DNA of 64,000 bases from Streptacidiphilus melanogenes (GTDB taxonomy: Bacteria; Actinomycetota; Actinomycetes; Streptomycetales; Streptomycetaceae): assembly GCF_000787835.1 (NCBI RefSeq), contig NZ_BBPP01000010.1:1-64000 (forward strand). Reading direction: 5' to 3'. This document shows, in pieces, positions 8,110 through 15,956 of this stretch; the first letter of the stretch is position 1; each line of letters opens with the position of its first letter. The notes beneath the pieces are model-generated. The model saw nothing but the letters and a program-made list of their open reading frames with translations, ran no database searches and had not been told where the DNA came from. Made by a program: the position numbers and the translations under genes.

Positions 8110-9411
8110 TCAGCCTGCCTGGGCGAGAGCAGAGCACGGGCCGGGGAGGAAGGTCGCGTCGCCGGTGCGGGGGCCGTGGGAGGTGAGGAGGAGTGGCAGG
8201 GCGAGGGCTTCGCTGATCGCGCCGGCCCAGTGGGGTGGGCGTGTCAGGTGGGCGGGGTGGGCGCGGAGCAGGTGGTCGGTGAGGCGCTGGCGGCGGTCGA
8301 AGTCGCCCGGGGGTGCCGGGGTCAGGTCGCGGACCTCGCCGCCTGCGAAGTCGTAGGCGTCGCAGAGGCGGAGGCCGTGCGCGCGGGCGGGGGCGTCGAG
8401 GTGGGTGACGGCGAGGGCGTCGGCGCCCCCGGCTGCGCGGAGCGCGTAGCGGTGGGCCACGGCGTCGAAGTGGCCACGGCGGAAGCCGCCTTGCCAGGGG
8501 CCGCTCGCGTTGTGGGGTTCGGGGAGCACCGCGTCCAGCGCGGCGTCCTCCGTCACCAGGGGGCCGGGACCGTGGCGCGTGGTGTAGCTGCGGACCACGC
8601 CCAGCCGCAGCGCGTCGTCCGCCGCGCCCGACTCCGCCAGCAGCGTCCTCGCGTTGGCGAACGTGGTCGTGGACCACGTCGTGTACGGGTGGAAGCCGTG
8701 CCACTCGTCGAGCAGGACGCCCTGCGCGCCCTCGAAGACGACCCGCTCGCGTCGCAGCATGCGCGCCAGGTGCTCCTCGTCGGTGAAGCGGACCGCCTGC
8801 GCGAACGCGCGGTACGCGGTCAGGCAGTCCTCGACCGGCGGCCCCAGGTGGGCCGCGGGCAGCCCGAGTTGCCCGGCCAGCCGATCCCGCAACAGCGAGA
8901 GGAGGCCGGCCAGCCGCGCCGGGACCGCGCTGTCCCCGACGGTGGGCGCGTCCTCGGGGTGCGCCAGCGCGTACGCCGCGGTCTCGCCGATGCCCATGCC
9001 GCAGGAGCCGTGGCGACCGGAGCCGCGTGCCCGCTCGCGCTGGCGGTTCGCGGCGGCGTGGTACGGGGTGGTCAGCAGCGCGCGGCGGTCGACGGTCAGG
9101 GCGCCGAAGGGGTCGGGGTGGCCGATGTCGACGAGGTGGCGGGCCTCCGCGGCCAGCGCGAGCGGGTCGACGAGCACGAAGCGGGACAGGTGCGTGCGCA
9201 CCCCGGGGACGAGACTGCCGGAGCCGAACTGCGCGAAGGTGTGGTGCCGTCCGTCGTCCGCGACCACGTTGTGGGCCGCCTGGGCGCCGCCGTTGAAGCG
9301 GACCACGGTGGTCGCGCCCATCGACCGGCACAGGCGGTCCACGGTGGCGCCTTTGCCGGCGTCGCCGAACCCGAGGTCGACGACGACGGCGTGCCGCTGA
9401 CGGATGTTCAC
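8110..9411 (-). CDS. adenylosuccinate synthetase-like enzyme (PurA paralogue in a NUDIX/VWA operon)
   Basis: 433 residues. The N terminus carries the adenylosuccinate synthetase P-loop-like motif as GFGDAGKG (residues 14-21), with the catalytic Asp at D17. It is followed by FNGGAQAAHNVV with the catalytic His at H47, and by FAQFGSGSL and VEDC blocks that follow the PurA order. The sequence is far from housekeeping PurA (DAGKG instead of DEGKG), so the substrate may be another IMP-like nucleotide. Start is GTG at 9411, whose GTGA overlaps the TGA stop of the upstream VWA gene, indicating translational coupling. It is the last gene of the operon starting at 12356. Confidence 0.8.
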   Translation of the reverse strand: MNIRQRHAVVVDLGFGDAGKGATVDRLCRSMGATTVVRFNGGAQAAHNVVADDGRHHTFAQFGSGSLVPGVRTHLSRFVLVDPLALAAEARHLVDIGHPDPFGALTVDRRALLTTPYHAAANRQRERARGSGRHGSCGMGIGETAAYALAHPEDAPTVGDSAVPARLAGLLSLLRDRLAGQLGLPAAHLGPPVEDCLTAYRAFAQAVRFTDEEHLARMLRRERVVFEGAQGVLLDEWHGFHPYTTWSTTTFANARTLLAESGAADDALRLGVVRSYTTRHGPGPLVTEDAALDAVLPEPHNASGPWQGGFRRGHFDAVAHRYALRAAGGADALAVTHLDAPARAHGLRLCDAYDFAGGEVRDLTPAPPGDFDRRQRLTDHLLRAHPAHLTRPPHWAGAISEALALPLLLTSHGPRTGDATFLPGPCSALAQAG

Positions 9412-10418
9412 AGCCGGGTGTTTCCCGTGCTGTTGGATCCTGCGTCGCCGCCCTTTCCGTCGCGGGGCAGCAGGGAGACGCCGGAGACGGCGACCTGGCC
9501 GGTGCCGCGGGCCACCTCGGCCAGCGCCCGGCCGACGGTCGAACCCGCGCGGGAGCCGATGTCGGCGAGGTCCTCGATGCCCTCGTCGAGGTCGATCGCG
9601 CCCTCCGCGAGGCCGATGGCGACCGCGATGGTCTCGCAGACGGCGTCGAGGTCGTCGAGTTCGATGACGTTGTTGCCCAGCAGGGTGCGCCAACGGCCGA
9701 GCACCTGGTCGTTGCCGACGTAGGAGGATCCGGCGGGGAGGATGTAGTAGACGTCCCAGCGGCGCTTCAGCTCGTCGAGCAGCGCCGAAAGCGGGATGTC
9801 CTCCGTGGCGCGCTCGCCGAAGACCTCCCGCACCTGGGCCGCGGACACCTGCCCGTAGGGGAGTTCGTCGCCGATGATGAAGAGGTAGCCGCGGCGGCCG
9901 CGCTTCTCGTGGCAGTCGATGGCGGTGTGACGGGCCATCGCGTACATCGCGAGCTCGTAGGACTCACTCATCTGACCGCCGCCCCCGCCCTCGAGGAAGA
10001 TGCAGCCGAGGTTGTCGTCCATCCGGTTGTCCGACTCGAACTGCCCGAGCTGGAGCGGCACCCGGTCGCAGGTGGCATCGCCGATCGCGCCGAAGAGGAT
10101 CTGCGGGTCGCGGACATAGCCCTTGCGCAGCAGCAGGCCGAACAGTTCGGGGAGCTTGGTCTGCAGCACGCGCGGGACGGTTCCCATGGAGCCGGTGACG
10201 TCGAAGAGGACGGCGATGGCCTGGGAGTCCGGGTGCTCGTCGCTGTCGCGGCTCTCCCGGACGGCCAGCCCGAGCGGGTCGAGGTCCGGGTGGGCGCGCC
10301 AGTCGTGGCGCGGGCCGCGGCGGGCGCGGTCACTGTAGTCGAAGGCGCCGATGCCGTGCGCGGCACGGTAGTCGGCGGCGGCGGTGTAGACGTCGGTGTC
10401 CCAGCGTCCGCTTCCCAT
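9408..10418 (-). CDS. VWA-domain protein
   Basis: 336 residues. Residues about 66-260 form a von Willebrand factor A-like domain with the metal-binding MIDAS motif DVTGSMG (D73, T75, S77). A later FLEGGGGGQMSESYELAMYA stretch probably supplies further metal-site loops, and YLFIIGDELPYG probably the beta-4 strand. No signal peptide or membrane helix is seen, so it is cytoplasmic. The start ATG at 10418 has GGGGAGAA 5-12 bases upstream. It lies 49 bases after the J-domain/pseudokinase gene and overlaps the adenylosuccinate-synthetase-like gene by 4 bases. A scaffold or metal-dependent assembly role is inferred. Confidence 0.85.
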   Translation of the reverse strand: MGSGRWDTDVYTAAADYRAAHGIGAFDYSDRARRGPRHDWRAHPDLDPLGLAVRESRDSDEHPDSQAIAVLFDVTGSMGTVPRVLQTKLPELFGLLLRKGYVRDPQILFGAIGDATCDRVPLQLGQFESDNRMDDNLGCIFLEGGGGGQMSESYELAMYAMARHTAIDCHEKRGRRGYLFIIGDELPYGQVSAAQVREVFGERATEDIPLSALLDELKRRWDVYYILPAGSSYVGNDQVLGRWRTLLGNNVIELDDLDAVCETIAVAIGLAEGAIDLDEGIEDLADIGSRAGSTVGRALAEVARGTGQVAVSGVSLLPRDGKGGDAGSNSTGNTRL

Positions 10419-10467
10419 GGTGTTCTCCCCGTTGTGGATCGTGAAGTCGTGCGGGCCGCGGCGTGGT

Positions 10468-11565
10468 TCAGGCGGCGGGCAGGCGCAGTGGGCGGAAGGT
10501 GCGCGGGCCGTAGAGGCGTTCGAGCAGTTGGTCGAGTTCGGCGAGCAGCCGCCAGGCGTCGTGCGGACGGCGGGGCTCGGCCGGGAGCATGCATCCGGCC
10601 AGGAAGCTCCGCATCGGCGACGGCGCCTGGTCACCCATCAGTTCGGCGATGCAGGAGCTGGCGAGGTGGATGTCGGTGGCCTCGGTGACGGGCCGGCGCG
10701 CCGCCACCTCGGGCGGGTAGCGATCGCGGTGGCGTTCGACCAGGGCGGGCGCGGCGGCGGGCGCGCCGGTGGTGGCGTAGCACCAGTCGACCAGCACCAG
10801 GCCGTGCTCGCCGGGGTGGATCAGCACGTGCTCGGGCAGGACGGCCCCGTGGCGGACGCCGGTGCGGTGCGCATGGCCGAGGGCGACGAGCAGTCGGCGC
10901 CAGATCCAGGCGGCGTCGCGCGGGTCGAGACCGTGGGGGAAGGCGGTGCGGAGCTGGGCCAGGGTGAGGAAGCCGTCGAGCCGCAGCAGCGCGTTGACCC
11001 GGCGGGGCACGGCGGCCGGGTCGGCCGGGTCCACGTGGGTGAAGCTCTCCAGCAGCGTCGGGACGTAGCTGCGGAAGCGCGGTTGGCCGTGCCGGGCGAG
11101 CCAGGCGAGGGCGTGGGCCTCGCGTTCCATCAGGTCGTTGTCGGCCGGGGCGTAGGGGGTCTTCAGGACCGCGTCCAACGCGGGGCCGCTGCCCGTACGG
11201 GGGCGGCTGCAGGCGGCGCGGAGGGTGGCGACGTCGCCTGCGGCCAGCTCTTCGCCGACCCGGTAGGTGTGCCGGCGTGTCGTCAGTGTTCGTTCAGAAA
11301 CGCCGTGTTGGGCGGCGCGCAGGCGGTTCAGGGCCGCGCAGGCGGCGGTGGCCTCGGCGCGGCGCCCTGGCGGCGCGGTGTCCGGGTGGAGCAGGCGGGC
11401 CAGGCGGCGGTAGCGGCGTGCGGCGGCGTCAGGCGCGGCGGAGGAACCGAAGAGCTCCTCCGCAGTGCCGACCGACGCGAGCGCGGCGAGCGCCTCGTCG
11501 AAGGTGCGGGGCCGGGGCGGGTCGGGTGGCCGACTCGCCGCCGCCCACCAGGGTGGTTCGCTCAA
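10468..11565 (-). CDS. J-domain fused to a degenerate protein kinase
   Basis: 365 residues from a TTG start. Residues about 20-90 read as a DnaJ-type J domain: AARRYRRLARLLHPDTAP contains the HPD tripeptide at 60-62. From residue 105 the fold is protein-kinase-like: VLK with K135 as the beta-3 lysine and E149 in the alpha-C position. The catalytic loop, however, reads HGAVLPEHVLI, so the catalytic Asp is A241, the Lys is L243 and the Asn is H246; DWC at 260-262 replaces DFG. It is probably a pseudokinase or a very divergent kinase. The TTG at 11565 overlaps the NUDIX stop (TTGA) and follows GGAGG, which fixes the start. Confidence 0.8.
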   Translation of the reverse strand: MSEPPWWAAASRPPDPPRPRTFDEALAALASVGTAEELFGSSAAPDAAARRYRRLARLLHPDTAPPGRRAEATAACAALNRLRAAQHGVSERTLTTRRHTYRVGEELAAGDVATLRAACSRPRTGSGPALDAVLKTPYAPADNDLMEREAHALAWLARHGQPRFRSYVPTLLESFTHVDPADPAAVPRRVNALLRLDGFLTLAQLRTAFPHGLDPRDAAWIWRRLLVALGHAHRTGVRHGAVLPEHVLIHPGEHGLVLVDWCYATTGAPAAAPALVERHRDRYPPEVAARRPVTEATDIHLASSCIAELMGDQAPSPMRSFLAGCMLPAEPRRPHDAWRLLAELDQLLERLYGPRTFRPLRLPAA

Positions 11566-12356
11566 CGGACTCCCTCCTCGCGGTCGGGGCGCAGCAGCGC
11601 CGGGTGCAGCAGCCGGGCGTCGCCGGCTCGGTAGAGCCGGGCCCGGGGTCCGCCGCGGGAGCCGCCCCGTTCGGCGGTCTCCCCCGTGCTCTCCACGAAG
11701 CCCGGCACAGAGAGCACCTTGCGGTGGAAGTTGCCGGGGTGGAGCTTCTCGCCCCAGATCTCCTCGTAGACCGCGCGCAGCTCCGGGACGGTGAACTCCG
11801 GTGCGAGGAAGGCCGTCGCCAGCGGGGTGTACTCCAGCTTGGCGCGGGCCCTCTCCAACCCGTCGGCGATGATCTGCGCGTGGTCGAAGGCGAGTTGCCG
11901 GTCGCCGGTCCCACCCCCGTGGAGACCGACGACCGGGGTCCATGCGGCGCGGGCGGCGTCGCCGCCCGCGCGCGGATCGGGCAGATCAGGAGCGAAGGCC
12001 AGGTAGGCCACCGAGACGACGGGCATCCTCGGGTCCCTCCGCGGCGCGCCGTACGAGCCGAGCTGCTCCAGGTGCACGCGGCGCAGCGCGCCGGCGCTCA
12101 GCCCCGTCTCCTCGGCGAGCTCCCGTGCGGCCGCCTCGTCCAGGTCCTCCTGCCCGGCTTTGACGAAGCCCCCCGGCAGCGCCCAGCAGCCCTGGAACGG
12201 CGGGGCGGCCCGCTCGACGAGCAGCACGTTGAGCCGACCCTGACGCATCGTCAGCACGACGATGTCGACGGTCAACGCGATCGCCGGGAACTCGCGCGGG
12301 TCGTAGGCGGCGAGAAACGCGGCCTCGTCGTCAGGACGCGCGGGCGGCCGGCTCAT
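11562..12356 (-). CDS. NrtR-type NUDIX-fold transcriptional regulator
   Basis: 264 residues. Residues 25-165 form a NUDIX domain with PGGFVKAGQEDL and the catalytic helix REL-AEETGL at 78-86. The C-terminal 70 residues carry the winged helix seen in NrtR regulators (FTVPELRAVYEEIWG, then NFHRKVL and ARLYRAGD). NrtR proteins sense ADP-ribose or related NAD metabolites and repress NAD genes. The intact RExxEE residues leave hydrolase activity possible. It is first in a four-gene operon and probably autoregulates through the inverted repeat at 12401-12439. GGAGC lies upstream of the ATG. The last residues overlap the TTG start of the next gene. Confidence 0.88.
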   Translation of the reverse strand: MSRPPARPDDEAAFLAAYDPREFPAIALTVDIVVLTMRQGRLNVLLVERAAPPFQGCWALPGGFVKAGQEDLDEAAARELAEETGLSAGALRRVHLEQLGSYGAPRRDPRMPVVSVAYLAFAPDLPDPRAGGDAARAAWTPVVGLHGGGTGDRQLAFDHAQIIADGLERARAKLEYTPLATAFLAPEFTVPELRAVYEEIWGEKLHPGNFHRKVLSVPGFVESTGETAERGGSRGGPRARLYRAGDARLLHPALLRPDREEGVR

Positions 12357-12400
12357 CGTCGCTCCGTTGCTGTCGTCAGGGTCTTCGTGGTCCTGTGCTA

Positions 12401-12439
12401 GTTGTTCTCAGATCGAGTATTTCTCAGGACGAGAACAAC
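12401..12439. promoter_or_regulatory. candidate operator of the NUDIX/J/VWA/ADSS operon
   Basis: Perfect 9-bp inverted repeat GTTGTTCTC (12401-12409) and GAGAACAAC (12431-12439) separated by 21 bp. The hexamer TTCTCA is also repeated directly at 12405-12410 and 12421-12426. It lies 45 bp upstream of the NUDIX regulator ATG. The centre-to-centre arm distance fits a regulator dimer or a pair of dimers. A terminator for the upstream tetR gene is the alternative. Confidence 0.5.
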
Positions 12440-12476
12440 GTAGCGCATGCGTGTGCGATGCGCCAGCGCTTCCCGC

Positions 12477-13043
12477 CTACGCGCGGAGCGACGCCACGAC
12501 GGCCAGTACTTCCTCCGTCAACTCAGGCCCCACGGGCCCGTGTTGGTACATCAGCCGGTACCACATGGCACCGAAGACCAGGTCCACGACCGTCGACACC
12601 GGGACCTTCCAGCCGTCCGCGCCCTGACGCTCCAGCACCTCCGCCAACAGCGCCCGCCGACCCGCGATGTAGCCGCGCAGCGTCTGCGACAGGCCGGGGT
12701 CGGCGAAGGCGTCCGACAGCACGCCCAGCAGCACGTCCGCCGTCGGGGCCTTGGCCGCCAGCGCGAAGGTGCGGTCCAGGAAGAGCCGCAGATCGGAGAC
12801 GGGATCACCGGAGGGCGCGGGCGCGCCGACCGTCGCACCCAACTCGGCGAGCGCTTCGAGCAGGACCGCGCCGCGGGTGGGCCACCAACGGTAGACGGTC
12901 TGCCGGCCGACCCCGGCCTCCTCCGCGATGGCCTTCATGGTGAGCGCGGCGTATCCGTCGCGCACGCAGAGCGCCACCGCGGCGTCGAGGATCGCGCGGT
13001 GGGCGTCCGCGCTGCGCGGACGGCCGAGGGGCTTGCTGTTCAT
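12477..13043 (-). CDS. TetR/AcrR-family transcriptional regulator
   Basis: 188 residues. The N-terminal helix-turn-helix spans about residues 10-56 (AILDAAVALCVRDGYAALTM, then IAEEAGVGRQTVYRWWPTRG). The C-terminal ligand domain resembles the TetR_C_11-type domain common in streptomycetes (FALAAKAPTADVLLGVLSDA). The ligand is unknown. It is divergent from the SDR gene at 13147, and the large palindrome at 13051-13103 directly upstream is its likely operator, so it probably represses itself and the SDR gene. Confidence 0.9.
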   Translation of the reverse strand: MNSKPLGRPRSADAHRAILDAAVALCVRDGYAALTMKAIAEEAGVGRQTVYRWWPTRGAVLLEALAELGATVGAPAPSGDPVSDLRLFLDRTFALAAKAPTADVLLGVLSDAFADPGLSQTLRGYIAGRRALLAEVLERQGADGWKVPVSTVVDLVFGAMWYRLMYQHGPVGPELTEEVLAVVASLRA

Positions 13044-13050
13044 GCCGTGA

Positions 13051-13103
13051 CTTTACAAGACACCATGTCTCGATACACAATCGAGGCACAGTGTCTCGTA
13101 AAG
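13051..13103. promoter_or_regulatory. double TetR operator between tetR and the SDR gene
   Basis: Two 24-bp half regions, 13051-13074 and 13080-13103, are inverted copies of each other at 20 of 24 positions around a 5-bp spacer. Each half also contains its own short palindrome (AGACA-CCA-TGTCT on the left; AGGCA-CAG-TGTCT on the right). This is the layout of a tandem dimer TetR-family operator that covers both divergent promoters. Confidence 0.75.
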
Positions 13104-13146
13104 AGGCGCGAAGCAAGTGCGACGAAGAAGCAGAGTGGGGACGGAC

Positions 13147-13890
13147 ATGGCACACACGTCGGAGCGCGTCGTCATCCTCGGCGGCACCTCGGGAATCGGC
13201 CTCGCAACGGCGGACCTGCTGCTCGACCGGGGGTACGAGGTCGTCATCGCCGGTCGCAACCAGGAGCGTCTGACGCAGGCGTTCAAGACGCTGGACACGA
13301 AGAAGGCCGACCGCCCGGTCACGGGCAAGCCGGTGGACGCGACGGACGGTGAGCAGCTCGCCGCGTTCTTCGCCGAGGTGGGCGGGTTCGACCACCTCGT
13401 CGTCACGGTCACCAGGAACGGCGGGGTCACCTCGCTGGCGGACCTGGAGGCCGCCGAGGTGCGCAAGCACAGCGAGGGCAAGCTGCTGGCACACCTGCTC
13501 AGCGTCCAGGCCGCGCTCGGCACGCTGCGCGCGGACGGGTCGGTGACGCTGGTCGGCGCGGTCAGCTCCCAGCTGAGCTCTCCGGGACTGGTGGTGCTGG
13601 GGGCGATCAACTCGGCCGTGGAGTCGGCCTCGCGGACCCTCGCCGCCGAGCTGGCGCCGCGCCGGGTCAACGCGGTCTCCCCCGGAGTCATCGAGACCCC
13701 GTGGTGGGACTGGATCCCGGAGGAGGCCCGGGCCGACGCGCTCACCGGTGCGACGAGCGACACCGCGGTCGGCCGCCCCGGCCGCCCGGAGGAGGTCGCG
13801 CACGCGATCGCCTTCCTGGTCGAGAACGCCTACACCACGGGCGTGGTCCTGCCGGTCGACGGCGGGGCGCGGCTGAACGTGCAGCGCTGA
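13147..13890 (+). CDS. SDR-family oxidoreductase lacking the Tyr-Lys pair
   Basis: 247 residues with the classical SDR nucleotide-binding motif GGTSGIG (residues about 12-18) and the C-terminal PVDGG block. The catalytic YxxxK segment is altered: LVVLGAINSAVES gives L151 and N155 where Tyr and Lys are expected, although Ser140/141 remain. It may therefore bind NAD(P) without normal dehydrogenase chemistry, as in other atypical SDRs. The ATG at 13147 is preceded by GGGGACGG. It is transcribed from the region with the double TetR operator. Confidence 0.85.
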   Translation: MAHTSERVVILGGTSGIGLATADLLLDRGYEVVIAGRNQERLTQAFKTLDTKKADRPVTGKPVDATDGEQLAAFFAEVGGFDHLVVTVTRNGGVTSLADLEAAEVRKHSEGKLLAHLLSVQAALGTLRADGSVTLVGAVSSQLSSPGLVVLGAINSAVESASRTLAAELAPRRVNAVSPGVIETPWWDWIPEEARADALTGATSDTAVGRPGRPEEVAHAIAFLVENAYTTGVVLPVDGGARLNVQR

Positions 13891-13941
13891 CGCGGGCGGC
13901 AGGCCCAGGCCGACGGCCTTCGGGGGCAGGCGGGGTCGACG

Positions 13942-13971
13942 GAGCCCGGGATACGGACGCGTCCCGGGCTC
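13942..13971. terminator. hairpin terminator after the SDR gene
   Basis: Perfect 10-bp stem GAGCCCGGGA (13942-13951) and TCCCGGGCTC (13962-13971) with a 10-nt loop, 52 bp after the SDR stop. No U tract. Confidence 0.65.
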
Positions 13972-14085
13972 TGTCGGTGCACGGAGATAGGGTGAGCACG
14001 ACGTCGACGGGGCGGGTCTGCCGGAACTTCGGGAGGCTCGCCCCCACGTCGTCCACCAGCCCTTTCGCGCCGCCCGGAGGCTCCT

Positions 14086-15021
14086 GTGACGTCCACTCGG
14101 ATCCCGCTCGCCACTGCCCTGGCCGAGGGCCCGGTCGCGCTGGACGGCGGCATGTCCAACGAGCTGGCGGCCGACGGGCACGACCTCTCCGACGCCCTCT
14201 GGTCCGCGCGCCTGCTGCGCGACGCGCCGGAGGCCGTCGCCGCCGTGCACCGGCGCTACTTCGCGGCGGGCGCGCAGGTCGCGATCACAGCCAGCTACCA
14301 GGCCAGCTTCGAGGGCTTCGCGCGCGTGGGCGCGGACCGTGCGGAGGCGGAGGAGCTGCTGCGCCGCAGCGTCACCCTGGCTCGCGAGGCGGCGGAGGGC
14401 GCGGGCGCCCCGGCAGGCGCGGGGGCCGCGGCCGACCGCTGGGTGGCCGCCTCGGTCGGCCCCTACGGCGCGGTCCTCGCCGACGGCTCGGAGTACCGCG
14501 GGCGTTACGGGCTCTCCGCTGCGGCACTGCGCGCGTTCCACGCACCCCGGGCGGAGGTCCTGGCCTCGGCCGCGCCGGACGTGCTGGCGATCGAGACGAT
14601 CCCGGACGTGGACGAGGCAGTCGCCGTGCTCGACGCGGTGGCGGGGCTCGACATACCCGTCTGGCTCTCCTACAGCGCGGCAGCCGGCCTCACCCGCGCC
14701 GGACAGCCGCTGGCGGAGGGCTTCGCCGTTGCCCGGGACAACCCCCAGGTGATCGCGGTCGGCGTCAACTGCCTGGCCCCGGAGGAGGCGGCCGACGCCG
14801 TCGCCCTGGCGGCGGAGGTCTCCGGCAAGCCGGTGGTCGTCTACCCCAACAGCGGCGAGGGCTGGGACGCGGCGGCCCGCACCTGGACAGGCCCGGCGAC
14901 CTTCTCCCCCGCACGCGTCGCCTCCTGGCTCGACGCCGGCGCCCGCCTGCTGGGCGGCTGCTGCCGTGTCAGCGCGGATCAGATCGAGGCCCTGAGCAAG
15001 ACGCTCTCCGCACGACGCTGA
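14086..15021 (+). CDS. mmuM: homocysteine S-methyltransferase
   Basis: 311 residues. It transfers a methyl group from S-methylmethionine (or another methyl donor) to homocysteine to form methionine. Zinc ligands of the family are visible as C229 in VNCL and the C292-C293 pair in GGCCR. The N-terminal LDGGMSNEL and ITASYQASFEGF motifs are characteristic of the cobalamin-independent MmuM/BHMT-type barrel. The GTG start has GGAGG at 14076-14080. Residues 105-115 are an Ala/Gly-rich low-complexity insert. It is monocistronic by spacing; the next gene begins 150 bases later with its own regulatory elements. Confidence 0.9.
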   Translation: MTSTRIPLATALAEGPVALDGGMSNELAADGHDLSDALWSARLLRDAPEAVAAVHRRYFAAGAQVAITASYQASFEGFARVGADRAEAEELLRRSVTLAREAAEGAGAPAGAGAAADRWVAASVGPYGAVLADGSEYRGRYGLSAAALRAFHAPRAEVLASAAPDVLAIETIPDVDEAVAVLDAVAGLDIPVWLSYSAAAGLTRAGQPLAEGFAVARDNPQVIAVGVNCLAPEEAADAVALAAEVSGKPVVVYPNSGEGWDAAARTWTGPATFSPARVASWLDAGARLLGGCCRVSADQIEALSKTLSARR

Positions 15022-15080
15022 GCCGCACTCACCCTGCACATCGGCATCGCTTCGCGCACCTGGATAGTGCAACGTCCGCA

Positions 15081-15118
15081 TCTGCCAGTAGCTTCTGGCA
15101 GACTCTGTCTCAGCAGAG
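15081..15118. promoter_or_regulatory. adjacent inverted repeats upstream of gylR
   Basis: TCTGCCAG (15081-15088) pairs with CTGGCAGA (15095-15102), and CTCTG (15103-15107) pairs with CAGAG (15114-15118). They stand between mmuM and gylR, just upstream of the palindrome at 15124-15136. They may be a terminator or part of the gylR control region. Confidence 0.4.
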
Positions 15119-15123
15119 CAGCG

Positions 15124-15136
15124 TCGACATTGTCGA
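15124..15136. promoter_or_regulatory. candidate GylR operator, upstream copy
   Basis: TCGACATTGTCGA is a perfect 13-bp palindrome (odd centre) 37 bp upstream of the gylR start. An almost identical palindrome precedes glpF at 16122-16134, and the flanks agree too (GTCGACAWTGTCGAACG). A shared operator for the IclR-family regulator of this cluster is the simplest reading. Confidence 0.65.
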
Positions 15137-15173
15137 ACGACGTTTCCAACAGTAAGTGCGCGGAGGTACTTCG

Positions 15174-15956
15174 ATGGCCGGGTCGATCCAGTCGCTCGAG
15201 CGCGCGGCAGCGATCCTGCGGCTGCTCGCCGGCGGCGAGCGGCGACTGGCGCTCTCCGATGTGGCGAACGCGCTCGGCCTGGCGAAGGGCACCGCCCACG
15301 GGATCCTGCGGACGCTGCAGCAGGAGGGCTTCGTCGAGCAGGACAAGGACTCGGGCAAGTACCAGCTCGGCGCGGAGCTCCTGCGCCTCGGCCAGAGCTA
15401 CCTCGACGTCCACGAGCTGCGCGCCCGTGCGCTCGTCTGGGCCGACGACCTGGCCAGGGCGAGCGGGGAGACGGTCTACCTGGGCGTTCTGCACCAGCGC
15501 GGCGTGCTGATCGTGCATCACGTCTTCCGGCCTGACGACACCCGGCAGGTGCTGGAGGTCGGCAGCATGCAGCCGCTGCACAGCGCCGCGCTGGGCAAGG
15601 TGCTGACCGCGTTCGACCCGGTCGCCCGCGCGGAGCTGATGGAGAGCGAGCGCGAGGCCTTCACCCCGCACACCGTCACCGGCCTGGACGCCATCGACGC
15701 GGAGGCGGCGGTCGTCCGCGAGCGCGGCTGGGCCCAGGCGGTGGAGGAGACCTGGACGGGGGTGGCCTCGATCGCCGCACTGATCCAGGACCGGCGCCGC
15801 AACCCCGTGGGCGCGGTGGCGCTGAACGGGCCGGTGGAACGCGTCTGCACGACGGAGCCGAACGGAACGGCCGGACCGGTCCGGCCGGAGCTGGTGGTCT
15901 CGGTCCGCGAGGCGGCCCGTGCGATCTCCCGCGACCTGGGCGCCCCCCGCTTCTGA
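15174..15956 (+). CDS. gylR: IclR-family glycerol operon regulator GylR
   Basis: 260 residues. The winged helix-turn-helix spans about residues 5-65 (SLERAAAILRLLAGGERRLA, then GLAKGTAHGILRTLQQEGFV), and the IclR effector domain follows (VYLGVLHQRG, LHSAALGKVLTAF). In streptomycetes the IclR-type GylR represses the glycerol catabolic operon, and the three following genes (facilitator, kinase, dehydrogenase) make this assignment firm. The ATG at 15174 is chosen for its GGAGGT at 15162-15167. Two matching palindromes, one before gylR and one before glpF, suggest that it regulates both itself and the operon. Confidence 0.92.
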   Translation: MAGSIQSLERAAAILRLLAGGERRLALSDVANALGLAKGTAHGILRTLQQEGFVEQDKDSGKYQLGAELLRLGQSYLDVHELRARALVWADDLARASGETVYLGVLHQRGVLIVHHVFRPDDTRQVLEVGSMQPLHSAALGKVLTAFDPVARAELMESEREAFTPHTVTGLDAIDAEAAVVRERGWAQAVEETWTGVASIAALIQDRRRNPVGAVALNGPVERVCTTEPNGTAGPVRPELVVSVREAARAISRDLGAPRF

